A program made the translations under genes and the position numbers. Shown here one piece after another: positions 34,801-42,684 of a stretch of 54,328 nucleotides of DNA. Positions within the stretch are counted from its first letter, which is position 1. Every line of letters begins with the position of its first letter. The stretch covers positions 1 through 54,328 of the forward strand of contig JAFLSU010000012.1 of the NCBI GenBank assembly GCA_022510765.1, in the 5' to 3' direction. This DNA is from Christensenellaceae bacterium. GTDB lineage: Bacteria > Bacillota > Clostridia > Christensenellales > CAG-138. The notes below the pieces were generated by a model. The model saw only the letters and a program-made list of their open reading frames with translations. It made no database searches and was not told the origin of the DNA.

Positions 34801-35095
34801 GGTATACCTTGCCAACGACGCGACCGGAGCAAGGCGCATTTTCCTATTAAAGGGGAAGGGAAGCTACCAATCCGATCTCAGTGAGAGCGCAATGGGCATA
34901 ATCGCGAGGATGGATAATGTAATAAACGGCTTGAGTACAAGGCTTATGAACGTCGAGAGTGCGCTTGAGCGAATGGGTCAGGACGAGGCGGAGCTTCGTT
35001 CGGAGGCCGAAAAGCCTTATGAGTTCGATGCGGAGCTAAAGGAGCTGCGCAGGGAGCTGAGAAGCGTTAATCAACAGCTTGGAATGCAGTTTTAA
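31892..35095 (+). CDS. Large SNF2-type superfamily 2 helicase, stand-alone
   Basis: This 1067-residue SF2 ATPase has Walker A HQVGAGKT (about 302-309), DEAH box VDEAHNFKN (about 462-470), motif III ATGTPITN and a C-terminal helicase lobe with REGRMLRQGN (about 788-797). It resembles the SNF2-like helicases found next to or fused with N6-adenine methyltransferases on phages, plasmids and conjugative elements. Here there is no methyltransferase domain and no mobile genes around. The N-terminal ~290 residues look like the DNA-binding lead-in of that family, and the last ~200 include coiled-coil segments. The start is a TTG with AGAAAGG seven bases upstream. Function unknown. Confidence 0.85.
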   Translation: MIDTANQQNENYSEVLTVHTALDRCIDYVGRVDFDMICSFAKVDIEEAMRALEGSIYFDPQKEEYVTAEEYLSGNILKKLNAAKAAAKEDVKHDYSANIEALQTVMPPIIPANQIKASLGSPWIPEWVYRDFIIALIGIKTSSGRPGIRVEYIRAANHYIIHGKKHFSEFTRAKLTYGTERMNAFDIIERMLNSREIAVYDTYVPYDREQPVRRVNKAETLLAQERAKQIAERFSYWLFKDEPRRSEMLNYYNECFCSIRPRHFDGSRMQLPGKNPDVKLQRYQLDAIKRIIHSDNILLAHQVGAGKTYVMAAAAMEMRRLGISKRNLFVVPNNILEQWNNEFLHLYPDAAVLMVEPKSFTPANRKRILCDIMEHDYDAIIMGYGSFSLIPLSKAEREKELVDALSDIATSMRDAVYNDAYMVLNRYASRLERRLQKLWDEELSIPKDAIFFDSLGIDTIFVDEAHNFKNISIETKHGTLPGLNTKGSKRCDDLMAKVRYIQRTHNNRGVVFATGTPITNSVSDLYTMQRYLGYEHMDELNLLEFDNWVKLFSEVTEEFEVEANGVGYRLRSRLSKYYNLPELSLLFSDIADLYFTNNEDKKLPQTINYINCTVPASEALREYINDLAIRAEAVKSGTVPRTEDNMLKITTDGRKAALDMRLVNEDATDNPSSKLNTCVENVYKIWAESSKLTQLIFLDQSTPKDGFNLYDDIKSKLIDRGVPPEEIAFVHDAVNDATRTVLFNKVRKGKVRVLIGSTFKLGIGANVQNNLLAVHHLDIPWRPSDVTQREGRMLRQGNRNDEVMIYRYITNGSFDAYSWQLLENKQRFISQIVNGDYPNRSGDEVDEVVLTYSEVKSLAVGNPLIKRRIELETELQRKLMLKSKHERARMEAREQLMQLPARRVELTRLKSMFEHDILLAKNNTNQSFCITLEGERITRRRDAGERLIELLAEFAFIRDERLIGSFRGFEVYLANDATGARRIFLLKGKGSYQSDLSESAMGIIARMDNVINGLSTRLMNVESALERMGQDEAELRSEAEKPYEFDAELKELRRELRSVNQQLGMQF

Positions 35096-35113
35096 GTTAG
35101 TATTGGCTGCATT

Positions 35114-35175
35114 TTTGAAGCAAAACTTTGAATCAAAAGCTTTGAAGTAAAAACTTTGAAGCAAAGAATCAAAGC
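35114..35175 (+). repeat. Four degenerate 13-14 bp tandem repeats before the topoisomerase gene
   Basis: TTTGAAGCAAAAC-like units begin at 35114, 35127, 35141 and 35155 and dissolve into AATCAAAGCAAAA. They fill much of the 141-base gap between the helicase and topoisomerase genes. Possible roles are an A/T-rich bent promoter region or slippage debris. Confidence 0.6.
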
Positions 35176-35236
35176 AAAAAATTCTGAAACAAAATTCGAA
35201 CGAATTTGAACGAAAGGAAGCCATAATTTTTAAGGC

Positions 35237-37216
35237 ATGGCGATTAAAATGAAGGAAAGCAATTATTCCGTTGATGATATAAGAGTTATGGAGGGACTGG
35301 AGGCGGTCCGAGTGCGCCCGGGAATGTATATTGGCAGCACCGGAAGCAGGGGACTTCACCATATGCTCTGGGAGATAGTCGATAATGCGGTGGACGAGGC
35401 AGCAAACGGGTTTGCGACCGAAGTCACGGTAACCATAAACAAGGATAATTCCGTGACGGTGGAGGATAACGGGCGAGGCATCCCGGTTGGCATTCATGAA
35501 AAGCTGCATATTTCGGGCGTGGAGGTCGTATACACCCAGCTTCATGCGGGCGGAAAATTCGATAATGACTCATATGGATTCTCGGGAGGATTGCACGGAG
35601 TCGGGGCTTCGGTGGTGAACGCATTGTCGGAATTCGTTGAGGTCGAGGTCGCAACCGAGGGTAAGCTCTACGGTATGCGCTTTCACAGCTTCGAGGATGA
35701 GGATGGCAATATGCATTCAGGCATACCCGTTGCCCCTCTTGCGGAGCTTGGGCGTACAAGGCGGCAGGGTACCCGCGTCACATTTATGCCGGACAAGCGC
35801 GTGTTTGAGACGGTTGAAATGAACTTCGAAATCGTTTCCAAGCGATTGCGTGAGCTTGCGTACCTGAATAAGGGTGTCACTTTCAAATTTACCGACAATC
35901 GAATTAAGGGAGAGAATAAGACAAGAGAATATAAATACGAGGGTGGAATAATCGACTTTGTAACCTATCTCAACAGCGAAAAGACCCCTCTATATAAGGA
36001 ACCGATCTATTTCAAGGGTATGCGCGGCGCGGGCAAGAGCATGATAATCGCGGAGATAGCCATGCAGCATAACGATGGCTATGCCGAAAGCATCTTTTCA
36101 TATGTCAACAACATCCCGACAACCGAGGGCGGAACGCATGAAACGGGGTTTAAATCGGCATTCACCAAGGTGATGAACGACTATTGCCGCAAGATCGGGC
36201 TTTTGAAGGACAAGGACGCTTCACTTGCGGGAGAGGATTTCAGAGAGGGGCTTACGGTAGTCATTTCCCTTAAAATGAGTTCGATCCAGTTCGAGGGGCA
36301 GACCAAGACAAAGCTCGGAAATACCGAAGCGCGCACGGCGGTGGAATCCATCGTTATGGACGAGCTGGTGCCGATCCTTGAGGATCTAAAGAATGCGGAG
36401 CTTTCGGGCGCGATCGCCGATAAGGCGGTCAAGGCGGCGAAGGCGAGGGAGGCCGCGCGTAAGGCGAAGAACATGGCGAGGGAAAAATCCAAGCTCGAAA
36501 ACGCCCCGCTCGTAGGCAAGCTTTCAAGCTGCACGGGAAGAAATCCTGAACTAAATGAGCTTTTCATCGTGGAGGGCGATTCAGCAGGCGGCAGCGCAAA
36601 GCAGGGACGCGACAGGCGGTTTCAGGCGATACTTCCATTGCGCGGCAAACCCTTGAATGTGGAAAAGCGCAGGATAGAGCAGGTTCTTGAAAACGAAGAA
36701 TGCCGCTCGATAATAACTGCCCTTGGAACTGGGATTGGGGAGGATTTTGAGCTGAAAAATCTTAAATACCATAAGGTAGTGATACTCTCCGATGCGGACC
36801 AGGACGGAGCGCATATCCGTGCGCTGCTTTTGACCTTCTTCTATCGCTATACCAAGGAGCTAATAACGAGCGGACATGTCTATATGGGTATGCCGCCGCT
36901 GTACAAGGTACAAAAGGGGCAGGACGTGAAGTACGCATACGACGATGAGGAGCTTGCGAGGATCACCAAGGGCATGAAGGGCTATACGCTACAGCGCTAC
37001 AAGGGTCTCGGAGAGATGAATCCGGAGCAGCTTTGGGAGACGACCCTTAACCCGGAGAATCGTTCGCTCGTACGGGTAAATATCGAGGATGCGGCGTACG
37101 TTGAGCGTCTTGTTACACTGTTGATGGGCGATAAGGTCGCACCGAGAAAAGAATATATAACAGAGTTTGCAAACTTTAATAAGGTCGATACGTTTGAAGA
37201 CAAGGTGACTGTCTAA
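35237..37216 (+). CDS. Type IIA DNA topoisomerase subunit B (ParE or GyrB)
   Basis: The 659-residue product is a GyrB/ParE protein: a GHKL ATPase (EIVDNAVDEA, DNGRGIPV, GFSGGLHGVGASVVNA), a transducer (QFEGQTKTKLGN), and TOPRIM with EGDSAGGSAKQGRDR and DADQDGAHI. The closing part (QRYKGLGEMNPEQLWETT, then EDAAYVERLVTLLMGDKVAPRK) is closer to Bacillus ParE than GyrB, but other stretches (ALGTGIGEDF) look like GyrB. No parC or gyrA follows, and dnaA/recF are absent, so I leave the choice open. It supplies the ATPase half of a supercoiling or decatenating enzyme. The start is an ATG; AAGGAAG is rather far upstream. Confidence 0.93.
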   Translation: MAIKMKESNYSVDDIRVMEGLEAVRVRPGMYIGSTGSRGLHHMLWEIVDNAVDEAANGFATEVTVTINKDNSVTVEDNGRGIPVGIHEKLHISGVEVVYTQLHAGGKFDNDSYGFSGGLHGVGASVVNALSEFVEVEVATEGKLYGMRFHSFEDEDGNMHSGIPVAPLAELGRTRRQGTRVTFMPDKRVFETVEMNFEIVSKRLRELAYLNKGVTFKFTDNRIKGENKTREYKYEGGIIDFVTYLNSEKTPLYKEPIYFKGMRGAGKSMIIAEIAMQHNDGYAESIFSYVNNIPTTEGGTHETGFKSAFTKVMNDYCRKIGLLKDKDASLAGEDFREGLTVVISLKMSSIQFEGQTKTKLGNTEARTAVESIVMDELVPILEDLKNAELSGAIADKAVKAAKAREAARKAKNMAREKSKLENAPLVGKLSSCTGRNPELNELFIVEGDSAGGSAKQGRDRRFQAILPLRGKPLNVEKRRIEQVLENEECRSIITALGTGIGEDFELKNLKYHKVVILSDADQDGAHIRALLLTFFYRYTKELITSGHVYMGMPPLYKVQKGQDVKYAYDDEELARITKGMKGYTLQRYKGLGEMNPEQLWETTLNPENRSLVRVNIEDAAYVERLVTLLMGDKVAPRKEYITEFANFNKVDTFEDKVTV

Positions 37217-37229
37217 AAATATTATTTAA

Positions 37230-37256
37230 GGCTCCGCACGAAACCCATGCGGAGCC
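37230..37256. terminator. Bidirectional terminator hairpin
   Basis: GGCTCCGCA (37230-37238) pairs perfectly with TGCGGAGCC (37248-37256), followed by GATTTTT on the plus strand and TTAAATAATATTTTTAG on the minus strand. It separates convergent genes. Confidence 0.9.
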
Positions 37257-37277
37257 GATTTTTGACAAGAAAACAAA

Positions 37278-38510
37278 TTATACTATCTGAAAAATATAGA
37301 ATTTTAGGTAATCCGTTTCGGGAACGTTCCAGAGTATCGGATGGTCGGGCGATTGCTGCCTGCCTTCGATTTGACGGAGCTGTACGCCCGCGTCAATTGC
37401 GGCATCGTGAAGCATCCTACGGAACAGATCATCCGTCATGAAGTGCGAGCAGGAGCAGGTTGCGAGGTAGCCGCCGCGCGGCAGCAGCTTCATTGCCTTA
37501 GCATTTATCGCCTTATAGCCATTGATTGCGCTTCGGACGGTATCGCGGCTCTTGGTGAAAGCAGGCGGGTCGAGGATGATATAATCAAATTCACATTTTT
37601 TCCTGGCTTCCATATCCGTGAGCAGGTCGAACACATCGGCGCAAACGAAGCTCATCCTTTCGCTAAGGCCATTTAGTTCGGCGTTGGCCTTTGCAAGCTT
37701 TACCGCATCATCCGAAATATCGACCGCTGTAACATGATTTGCACCCGCTTTAGCTGCATTCAGCGCAAATGCGCCCGTGTGGGTGAAGCAGTCGAGTACG
37801 TTTCGTCCCTTGGCTATCCTTGCGGCGGCAAGCCGATTGTACTTTTGATCGAGAAAGAACCCGGTTTTTTGTCCGGTGATGATATTTATCTCATATTTTA
37901 TGCCGTTTTCGGTTATGATGAGCTTTCCGTCGGGAATTTCGGAAAGGCCCTCGTGCATATAGTAGCCCTTGCACTGCTCCATGCCCTCCTTATTGCGGAT
38001 GGCAACATCGTTTCGCTCATAAATCGCGCGGAGCTTGATGCCAAATTCAGCGAATACTTCAATAAACAGCGGAAAAAGCCGATGCTTTATGCGTTCAATT
38101 CCGAGAGACAGCACCTGAACGACGAGCACGTCATTGAATCTGTCCACCGTAAGGCCTGGGAAGGAATCCGATTCGCCGAAGATGATTCGACAGCAGCCCT
38201 CATCAAAATCGTTTCCCATGACGGTTTTTCGGTACTCAATTGCGTAACGGATGCGGCGACGATAAAAATCGTCATCAAACCGGTCGTTTGCGTTGCGTGA
38301 AATAATGCGTATGCGTATCTTAGAATTATCGTTAATATAGCCTGTTCCAAGAAAGCGATTCTTCTTTGTATATACATCGACAAGATCCCCGTTTTCGTAG
38401 GAGCCGTCCACGCAAAGGATCTCCTCACTGTAAACCCAAGGATGACCGCCTCGCACCGAACGCTCGGCCTTTTCGGTGATGCTTATTTTCGGAAAAACCC
38501 GCTGTGCCAT
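37278..38510 (-). CDS. RlmI-type class I rRNA methyltransferase with PUA domain
   Basis: This 410-residue protein has an N-terminal PUA-like domain (SVRGGHPWVYSEEI, about residues 15-30), an EEHD-type middle region and a C-terminal methyltransferase. That domain shows VLDCFTHTGAFALNAA (motif I), VDISDDAVKLA and a DPPAFTKS motif IV. It belongs to the RlmI/YwbD group that methylates cytosine-C5 of 23S rRNA; the exact target is inference. An upstream ATG is in frame, but a probable -10 (TATATT) lies over that region, so the ATG at 38510 was preferred. Confidence 0.88.
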   Translation of the reverse strand: MAQRVFPKISITEKAERSVRGGHPWVYSEEILCVDGSYENGDLVDVYTKKNRFLGTGYINDNSKIRIRIISRNANDRFDDDFYRRRIRYAIEYRKTVMGNDFDEGCCRIIFGESDSFPGLTVDRFNDVLVVQVLSLGIERIKHRLFPLFIEVFAEFGIKLRAIYERNDVAIRNKEGMEQCKGYYMHEGLSEIPDGKLIITENGIKYEINIITGQKTGFFLDQKYNRLAAARIAKGRNVLDCFTHTGAFALNAAKAGANHVTAVDISDDAVKLAKANAELNGLSERMSFVCADVFDLLTDMEARKKCEFDYIILDPPAFTKSRDTVRSAINGYKAINAKAMKLLPRGGYLATCSCSHFMTDDLFRRMLHDAAIDAGVQLRQIEGRQQSPDHPILWNVPETDYLKFYIFQIV

Positions 38511-38626
38511 ATAATGCCCCATTAATGTTGGTTTAGAATGAGAATATAGCACAAAAACATGCCGTTTTCAAGACTGACCATTGGCTATGAATACAACGTA
38601 GCCTTATGGGAGGTTCGATTCTATTC

Positions 38627-39244
38627 TCAATGCAGCAGCTCGACTGCCGAACAGCTTATTTCGTATGCGGTACGAGTCTCGATGGTACCGTCCGGTAGCG
38701 TTTTTTTGTATTCTCTGCTTTGAAGCCTGCCGATCACATGTACATTGTCTCCAACGTTAAGCTCATTTGTAAACCTTGCGTTTCGTCCCCAGGCGATGCA
38801 GGGCAGATAATCGGACTTGCCGTATCTGCGATTGACCGCAAGCAATATATCAGAGATTTCGCGTGAAAACGGAGTCGTCCTATAGATTATGGGTTTGCAT
38901 ATATAGCCCATCAGCGAGGCTTCATTGTGATCCTCGATATAATCTTCCTCCGCAATCGGTATAAATTCGCGCGCGAACACGGTGATGAGCAGTCTGCTGC
39001 CGCTGTCTAAACGCTGATTGTAAGAACGGATCTGTCCATCAATATCGAATATCATGCCGTTATCAACGGGCATGCCGCCCAGCAGGCGCTCACTAACGGT
39101 TACAGGGATCAGATCTTCCGCTCCGCTGAGCCTGCGGACGCTCAGGATAAGTTTAAAAAAGGCCTCTCCATATATGCAATGACTATACTCGGGGCAGCCG
39201 AAAACTCTCCCCGTAAGCTTTATGCTGTTGCTCGTATCAGGCAT
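38627..39244 (-). CDS. Single-stranded DNA-binding-like protein with two OB folds
   Basis: The 205-residue product reads as two consecutive SSB-like OB folds. The first (about residues 8-105) has IKLTGRVFGCPEY and an FDIDGQIRSYN strand. The second (about 115-205) has NEASLMGYICKPIIYRTT, DILLAVNRRYGKSDYLPCIAWG and GDNVHVIGRLQSREY, strongly like a canonical SSB core. There is no acidic DxxF-type C-terminal tip as in housekeeping SSB. The ATG at 39244 is set by GGAGGG five bases ahead. Divergent from the next gene. A role in DNA repair or replication is inferred from the fold. Confidence 0.78.
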   Translation of the reverse strand: MPDTSNSIKLTGRVFGCPEYSHCIYGEAFFKLILSVRRLSGAEDLIPVTVSERLLGGMPVDNGMIFDIDGQIRSYNQRLDSGSRLLITVFAREFIPIAEEDYIEDHNEASLMGYICKPIIYRTTPFSREISDILLAVNRRYGKSDYLPCIAWGRNARFTNELNVGDNVHVIGRLQSREYKKTLPDGTIETRTAYEISCSAVELLH

Positions 39245-39326
39245 GTTTACCCTCCGAAGGTATGTCTTTCGCTCGGAAAGCCCGAGCCATAATAAATAGT
39301 ATTCACCAAATATCAAAATAGAATGA

Positions 39327-39355
39327 TTGCGGAAGGCCACAAGGCGTGGTACACT
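39327..39355 (+). promoter_or_regulatory. Promoter of the conserved hypothetical gene at 39382
   Basis: TTGCGG (39327-39332), a 17-base spacer and TACACT (39350-39355). Predicted start near 39362 supports the ATG at 39382 over an earlier in-frame start inside the promoter. Confidence 0.55.
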
Positions 39356-39381
39356 TAAGAAAAATAGATGGAGAGATTGTT

Positions 39382-39921
39382 ATGATTGATACTGAGACAA
39401 TTTTGCTCACGCATCTTGAGAGATACCCGGACATGCAGCCGCAGGACTGCATAAAGCTCCTATATCAGAACGAGTTTGGCTGTGAACACCTTATTGCCGA
39501 TCGTGATGCAGCTTTAGCTTGGATAAAAAAGGAATATGATTCCGTCCCTAATGACCCGGGGCATATATTGATCGAGGGCATAGGCGGAGGATGGACGAGG
39601 GTTCATATGGAGCCATTGGAGGTAAAAGGAATCAGTCCGGAGGCGCTATGTAAGGCGTTCGTTGAATCCGCCCGGGTTTGTAAAAATAATAACGCAATTG
39701 CGACAAAGCAGAGATTTCTCAAGAAGATCGAGCTTCTTGAACGGCTAAGCTTGGATGGAAAAACGTGCTTCACGCATGAGCAGCTTGTGAGTTTTCTGGA
39801 GCAGTACCGCGCTTTAGACTATCCTGCCGTCCATCATAGCGAAGTTTTCAGAAAAAAGTATCACCCCACATACAGAGTAATATGGGGTGATTACTTGAAA
39901 GAGTTTGGCTTGATGGATTAA
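39382..39921 (+). CDS. Conserved hypothetical protein
   Basis: This 179-residue soluble protein has no motif I can assign. The N-terminal part (QPQDCIKLLYQNEFGCEHLI, about residues 17-36) and the middle (IEGIGGGWTRVHMEPL) look like conserved blocks with His/Glu residues. The C-terminal half is helical with a closing KKYHPTYRVIWGDYLKEF. It is similar in feel to uncharacterised proteins seen in other Clostridia, but no function is claimed. The ATG has GGAGA about eight bases ahead. Its stop overlaps the stop of the convergent DUF4956 gene. Confidence 0.75.
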   Translation: MIDTETILLTHLERYPDMQPQDCIKLLYQNEFGCEHLIADRDAALAWIKKEYDSVPNDPGHILIEGIGGGWTRVHMEPLEVKGISPEALCKAFVESARVCKNNNAIATKQRFLKKIELLERLSLDGKTCFTHEQLVSFLEQYRALDYPAVHHSEVFRKKYHPTYRVIWGDYLKEFGLMD

Positions 39922-40607
39922 ATCGCATCCTTCCCGCCTAAATCGGACAGTGAGCAGATTATTTCAAGATTGCCGTTGCGGCAACGGATCGCGTCGATGA
40001 ACTCCTTTTCACGATTGGGGTTCTTGAGGACAATGTGATAACTCAGTTTGTAAAGGCTGCCCATGTTGGTGGTCTTTACAGTCAACAGTTCATGCCTTGA
40101 TGTATATTTACGGAACAGATCGTCGAACGCATCGGTATAGTTGAGGCTTTCGGGAATAACGATCTTGAGGTCGCGTTCGCGTTGTGTTGCACCACCAAAA
40201 CCAAGGGCGGCAAGCAGGAAGTTGACAACGAGCACAACAACTGTGAGTATAACAGCGATTCCGATATAGCCCATGCCGTTGGCAAGTCCAACCGCCATCG
40301 CGAGGAATATGCTTGTTATATCCCGTGCCGACGCGGGGGCGGAACGGAACCTTACAAGGCTGAACGCGCCTGCGACAGCAATACCCGCTCCGACTTGTCC
40401 GTTTACAAGCGCAATAATTGTCTGCACTATCATGGGAAGCAGTACGAGGGATACGGTTAGGCTGCGGCTGCGCGTGGTAGGCTTGTACATGCTGCACACG
40501 GCGATGAGCGCACCGAGCGCAAGCGAGACGAGCATACAGATAAAGTAATTGCCCATGGTCATAGCGTCGGCTGATGAGAAAAGACTGTCAAAAATATCAT
40601 TGAGCAT
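39918..40607 (-). CDS. DUF4956 membrane protein
   Basis: This 229-residue protein has about four transmembrane helices in the first 140 residues (MGNYFICMLVSLALGALIAV, SLVLLPMIVQTIIALV, AMAVGLANGMGYIGIAVIL and a following hydrophobic stretch). The DUF4956 hallmark GAFSLVRFRSAPASARD lies between them. The cytosolic C-terminus is an alpha/beta domain. DUF4956 proteins are typically encoded with VTC-domain polyphosphate polymerases and often CotH; here the VTC gene is immediately upstream and overlaps by 11 bases, but no CotH gene is in the window. GGAGGA precedes the ATG at 40607. Confidence 0.9.
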   Translation of the reverse strand: MLNDIFDSLFSSADAMTMGNYFICMLVSLALGALIAVCSMYKPTTRSRSLTVSLVLLPMIVQTIIALVNGQVGAGIAVAGAFSLVRFRSAPASARDITSIFLAMAVGLANGMGYIGIAVILTVVVLVVNFLLAALGFGGATQRERDLKIVIPESLNYTDAFDDLFRKYTSRHELLTVKTTNMGSLYKLSYHIVLKNPNREKEFIDAIRCRNGNLEIICSLSDLGGKDAI

Positions 40608-41316
40608 AGTGGTGTCCTCCGATTTCATTTAATTGCTCCATTCTGTAGGCAGTTCCGTACTTCGAGAACGAAGACGGATAGATGCTGTTGTCATCCAACA
40701 GTTTTGTAAGCCAGAGCGGCATGGAGAAAGCCGTTTTAATCTCAAGAATGTGTTTGTCCGCAGGGAGCAGGGGATTTCCGTGCGTTCCGTGCGTAAGATC
40801 CATGTCATCCACACGGTATCTCAGGTTACTGTCAATGGTAATGCGAAGATTCTCATCATCATTGTCGTATAACGCAATGCGTTCGCAGAATATCGCCGCA
40901 GCAGGGGCAATATCCGGGTAAATTTTAAGCGCATAAGCGATTTCGCGTGCGATTTGGTCATCCGGCATCGGCGCATGACCGCTTAAGAACGCGACAGCTT
41001 CTTCGTAGGGCATAAAGATGCGGCGCTTATAAACGATTCCTTTGTATTTCTTCTTGAGCTCGATAAAGGCCTCGGAATCCGGGTCGGGTACGCCATAGCA
41101 GCGCAGACGCAGCTTTTCTTTATACACGGGCTTGTCAATGGACGCGCGAACAATCCGATTGTCAGGAGTATCAAAATATACGCTGCAAACGGTACTGAGA
41201 CCGAATTCGTCGATGTGCATACGGTCAAAAAGCATGGGCTCAATGGCCGCATACTGCCTGTCCGTGATGGAGTATTTCTTTTCAACGCGAGTGAAAATAT
41301 TATTGCTGCGTGCCAT
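40597..41316 (-). CDS. VTC-domain polyphosphate polymerase-like protein
   Basis: This 239-residue protein is of the VTC (CYTH-related triphosphate tunnel) family. It has an N-terminal RVEKKYSITDRQYAAIEPML, basic tunnel residues in KEKLRLRCYG and ELKKKYKGIVYKRR, and acidic metal ligands near RITIDSNLRY and HILEIKTAFSMP. Eukaryotic VTC4 makes polyphosphate; bacterial relatives are less well understood. The ATG at 41316 has GGAGGA just upstream. It forms a two-gene operon with the DUF4956 membrane protein, suggesting a membrane-associated polyanion or envelope function (inference). Confidence 0.88.
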   Translation of the reverse strand: MARSNNIFTRVEKKYSITDRQYAAIEPMLFDRMHIDEFGLSTVCSVYFDTPDNRIVRASIDKPVYKEKLRLRCYGVPDPDSEAFIELKKKYKGIVYKRRIFMPYEEAVAFLSGHAPMPDDQIAREIAYALKIYPDIAPAAAIFCERIALYDNDDENLRITIDSNLRYRVDDMDLTHGTHGNPLLPADKHILEIKTAFSMPLWLTKLLDDNSIYPSSFSKYGTAYRMEQLNEIGGHHYAQ

Positions 41317-41434
41317 ATTCTCCTCCGTCAAATTCTTTGGTTTAGTGCTTTTAGCGAAAACAGAATTTCGATCAAAGGTCTTTCACAATCCCTGAATTCA
41401 GAAGAAATACGAGGCCTTTGTAAATTATGCACTC

Positions 41435-41495
41435 AAATCCAATCTTCTGTATTATAGCATTTATTCTGCCTAACTTAAAGCAGGAGATTGGATTT
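41435..41495. promoter_or_regulatory. 11-bp inverted repeat bracketing the VTC operon promoter
   Basis: AAATCCAATCT (41435-41445) and its exact complement (41485-41495) flank a 39-base stretch holding a minus-strand TATAAT (41451-41456). Such a bracket could be paired operator half-sites or fold as a hairpin in a leader. The -35 is weak (TTTAAG). Confidence 0.5.
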
Positions 41496-41543
41496 TAAGG
41501 CAAATTCTGATATATGATAACTGCGGTTAAGCGGAGGGAGTTT

Positions 41544-41600
41544 ATGTCTAACCGCCTCATCAACGACCTCGCCGATTGCTACATGAATCGCACGATGTAA
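41544..41600 (+). CDS. Possible 18-residue short ORF
   Basis: An ATG with GGAGGGAG four bases upstream opens MSNRLINDLADCYMNRTM and stops at 41600, overlapping the 3' end of the convergent dipeptidase gene. No promoter is evident. The same bases form a GCGGTTA/TAACCGC hairpin that may simply be the dipeptidase 3' structure. Weakly supported. Confidence 0.2.
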   Translation: MSNRLINDLADCYMNRTM

Positions 41601-42514
41601 TTTGCAAGGTTTTCATACATAACCATATAGATCTCTTGTTCACTGAGTCCTAACGATGAGAGTGCGTCCGATATCCTAACGAATCCGCGACTGTCCGAAA
41701 GTCCCTCGGGATACTTGTTCATGCCATCGAAATCCGAGCCGAGCGCGACGCATTGGATGCCGCCGATCTTAATGATATGCTCAATATGGCGGATAACGTC
41801 GGAGATTTCTGCGTACTTCTTATTGTTCAACTGCTTATAATAAAAATTTACGCCGATTACGCCGCCCTGCTCGGCCACTGCCTTGATATGTGCGTCTGTC
41901 ATGCAGCGCGGGCTGTCGCACAGCGCCCTTGCGTTGGTGTGGGATGCAAAAACAGGCTGAGTGGACAGCTTCAACACGTCGTCTATGCCCGCATCGTTAA
42001 GGTGCGACAGGTCGATCGCCATACCAATGCGATTCATCTCGGCAACGACGGCTTTTCCCAATTCGGTCAACCCTTTTTTGCTGCGCTTCATGGCTGGGCA
42101 GGCGAGTGCGTTCACGTCGTTCCAAGTGAGCGTCATAGCTCGAACGCCAAGCTTATACAGCATTCGAAGGTTTTCAACGCTGCCCTCGATTGCTTCGCCG
42201 CCCTCAATGGTGAGAACGGTAGCGATCGAATCCCCATTCGGGTCAAAATCCTTAGAAAAAGGTTTGAAAACGGGGTTTTTATCCAGCATACGGCAGTATG
42301 AGTCGATCATATTGAGGCATTGGCTCAAGGGATTTTGCTTAAGAAGCATGTCGATCCAGGTCGCAAAAAACTGTAGCTTAACTCCGCCCTCGCTAAGGTA
42401 GGGCAAATGTATGCTCTGATTGCCGGAGCGTGAGGAAATATCATAACCGTAATATGTCATCCCATACAAAAAATCGCAATGTGCATCCGCAGTGGGGAAA
42501 ATTGCCGTACTCAT
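41579..42514 (-). CDS. Membrane-dipeptidase family (peptidase M19) enzyme
   Basis: This 311-residue amidohydrolase-fold dipeptidase has metal ligands in DAHCDFLYG (the usual DGHxD start), IEGGEAI (bridging Glu) and DLSHLND, then ASHTNARALCDSPR and ALGSDFDGM. The LTWNDVN segment has Trp where many relatives have His. It hydrolyses dipeptides, possibly including D-amino-acid forms from the cell wall. No signal peptide, so it is cytoplasmic. AAAGGAG lies seven bases before the ATG. Apparently a single gene. Confidence 0.93.
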   Translation of the reverse strand: MSTAIFPTADAHCDFLYGMTYYGYDISSRSGNQSIHLPYLSEGGVKLQFFATWIDMLLKQNPLSQCLNMIDSYCRMLDKNPVFKPFSKDFDPNGDSIATVLTIEGGEAIEGSVENLRMLYKLGVRAMTLTWNDVNALACPAMKRSKKGLTELGKAVVAEMNRIGMAIDLSHLNDAGIDDVLKLSTQPVFASHTNARALCDSPRCMTDAHIKAVAEQGGVIGVNFYYKQLNNKKYAEISDVIRHIEHIIKIGGIQCVALGSDFDGMNKYPEGLSDSRGFVRISDALSSLGLSEQEIYMVMYENLANYIVRFM

Positions 42515-42636
42515 CCTGGGACTCCTTTCTGACTATTGGTTATTTCACGAGCTACAACATTATTATACCATGGATTTGAAAAATATGTAGTCAAAGCAAT
42601 GGCGTTTATGGAAAATTTGGCACAAAAAATTGAAAA

Positions 42637-42652
42637 GGCGGCAGATGCCGCC
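42637..42652 (-). terminator. Terminator of rpsB-tsf
   Basis: On the minus strand GGCGGC-ATCT-GCCGCC is followed by TTTTCAATTTTTTG, a clear rho-independent terminator 33 bases after the tsf stop. Confidence 0.9.
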
Positions 42653-42684
42653 CATTCAGTATAGGTATAATCAGCTTGAAAAGG

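Noticed and set aside
35096..35236. Possible replication origin next to a gyrB-like gene
   Set aside because: No DnaA-box cluster, dnaA, dnaN or recF is present; the flanking genes do not fit an origin region.
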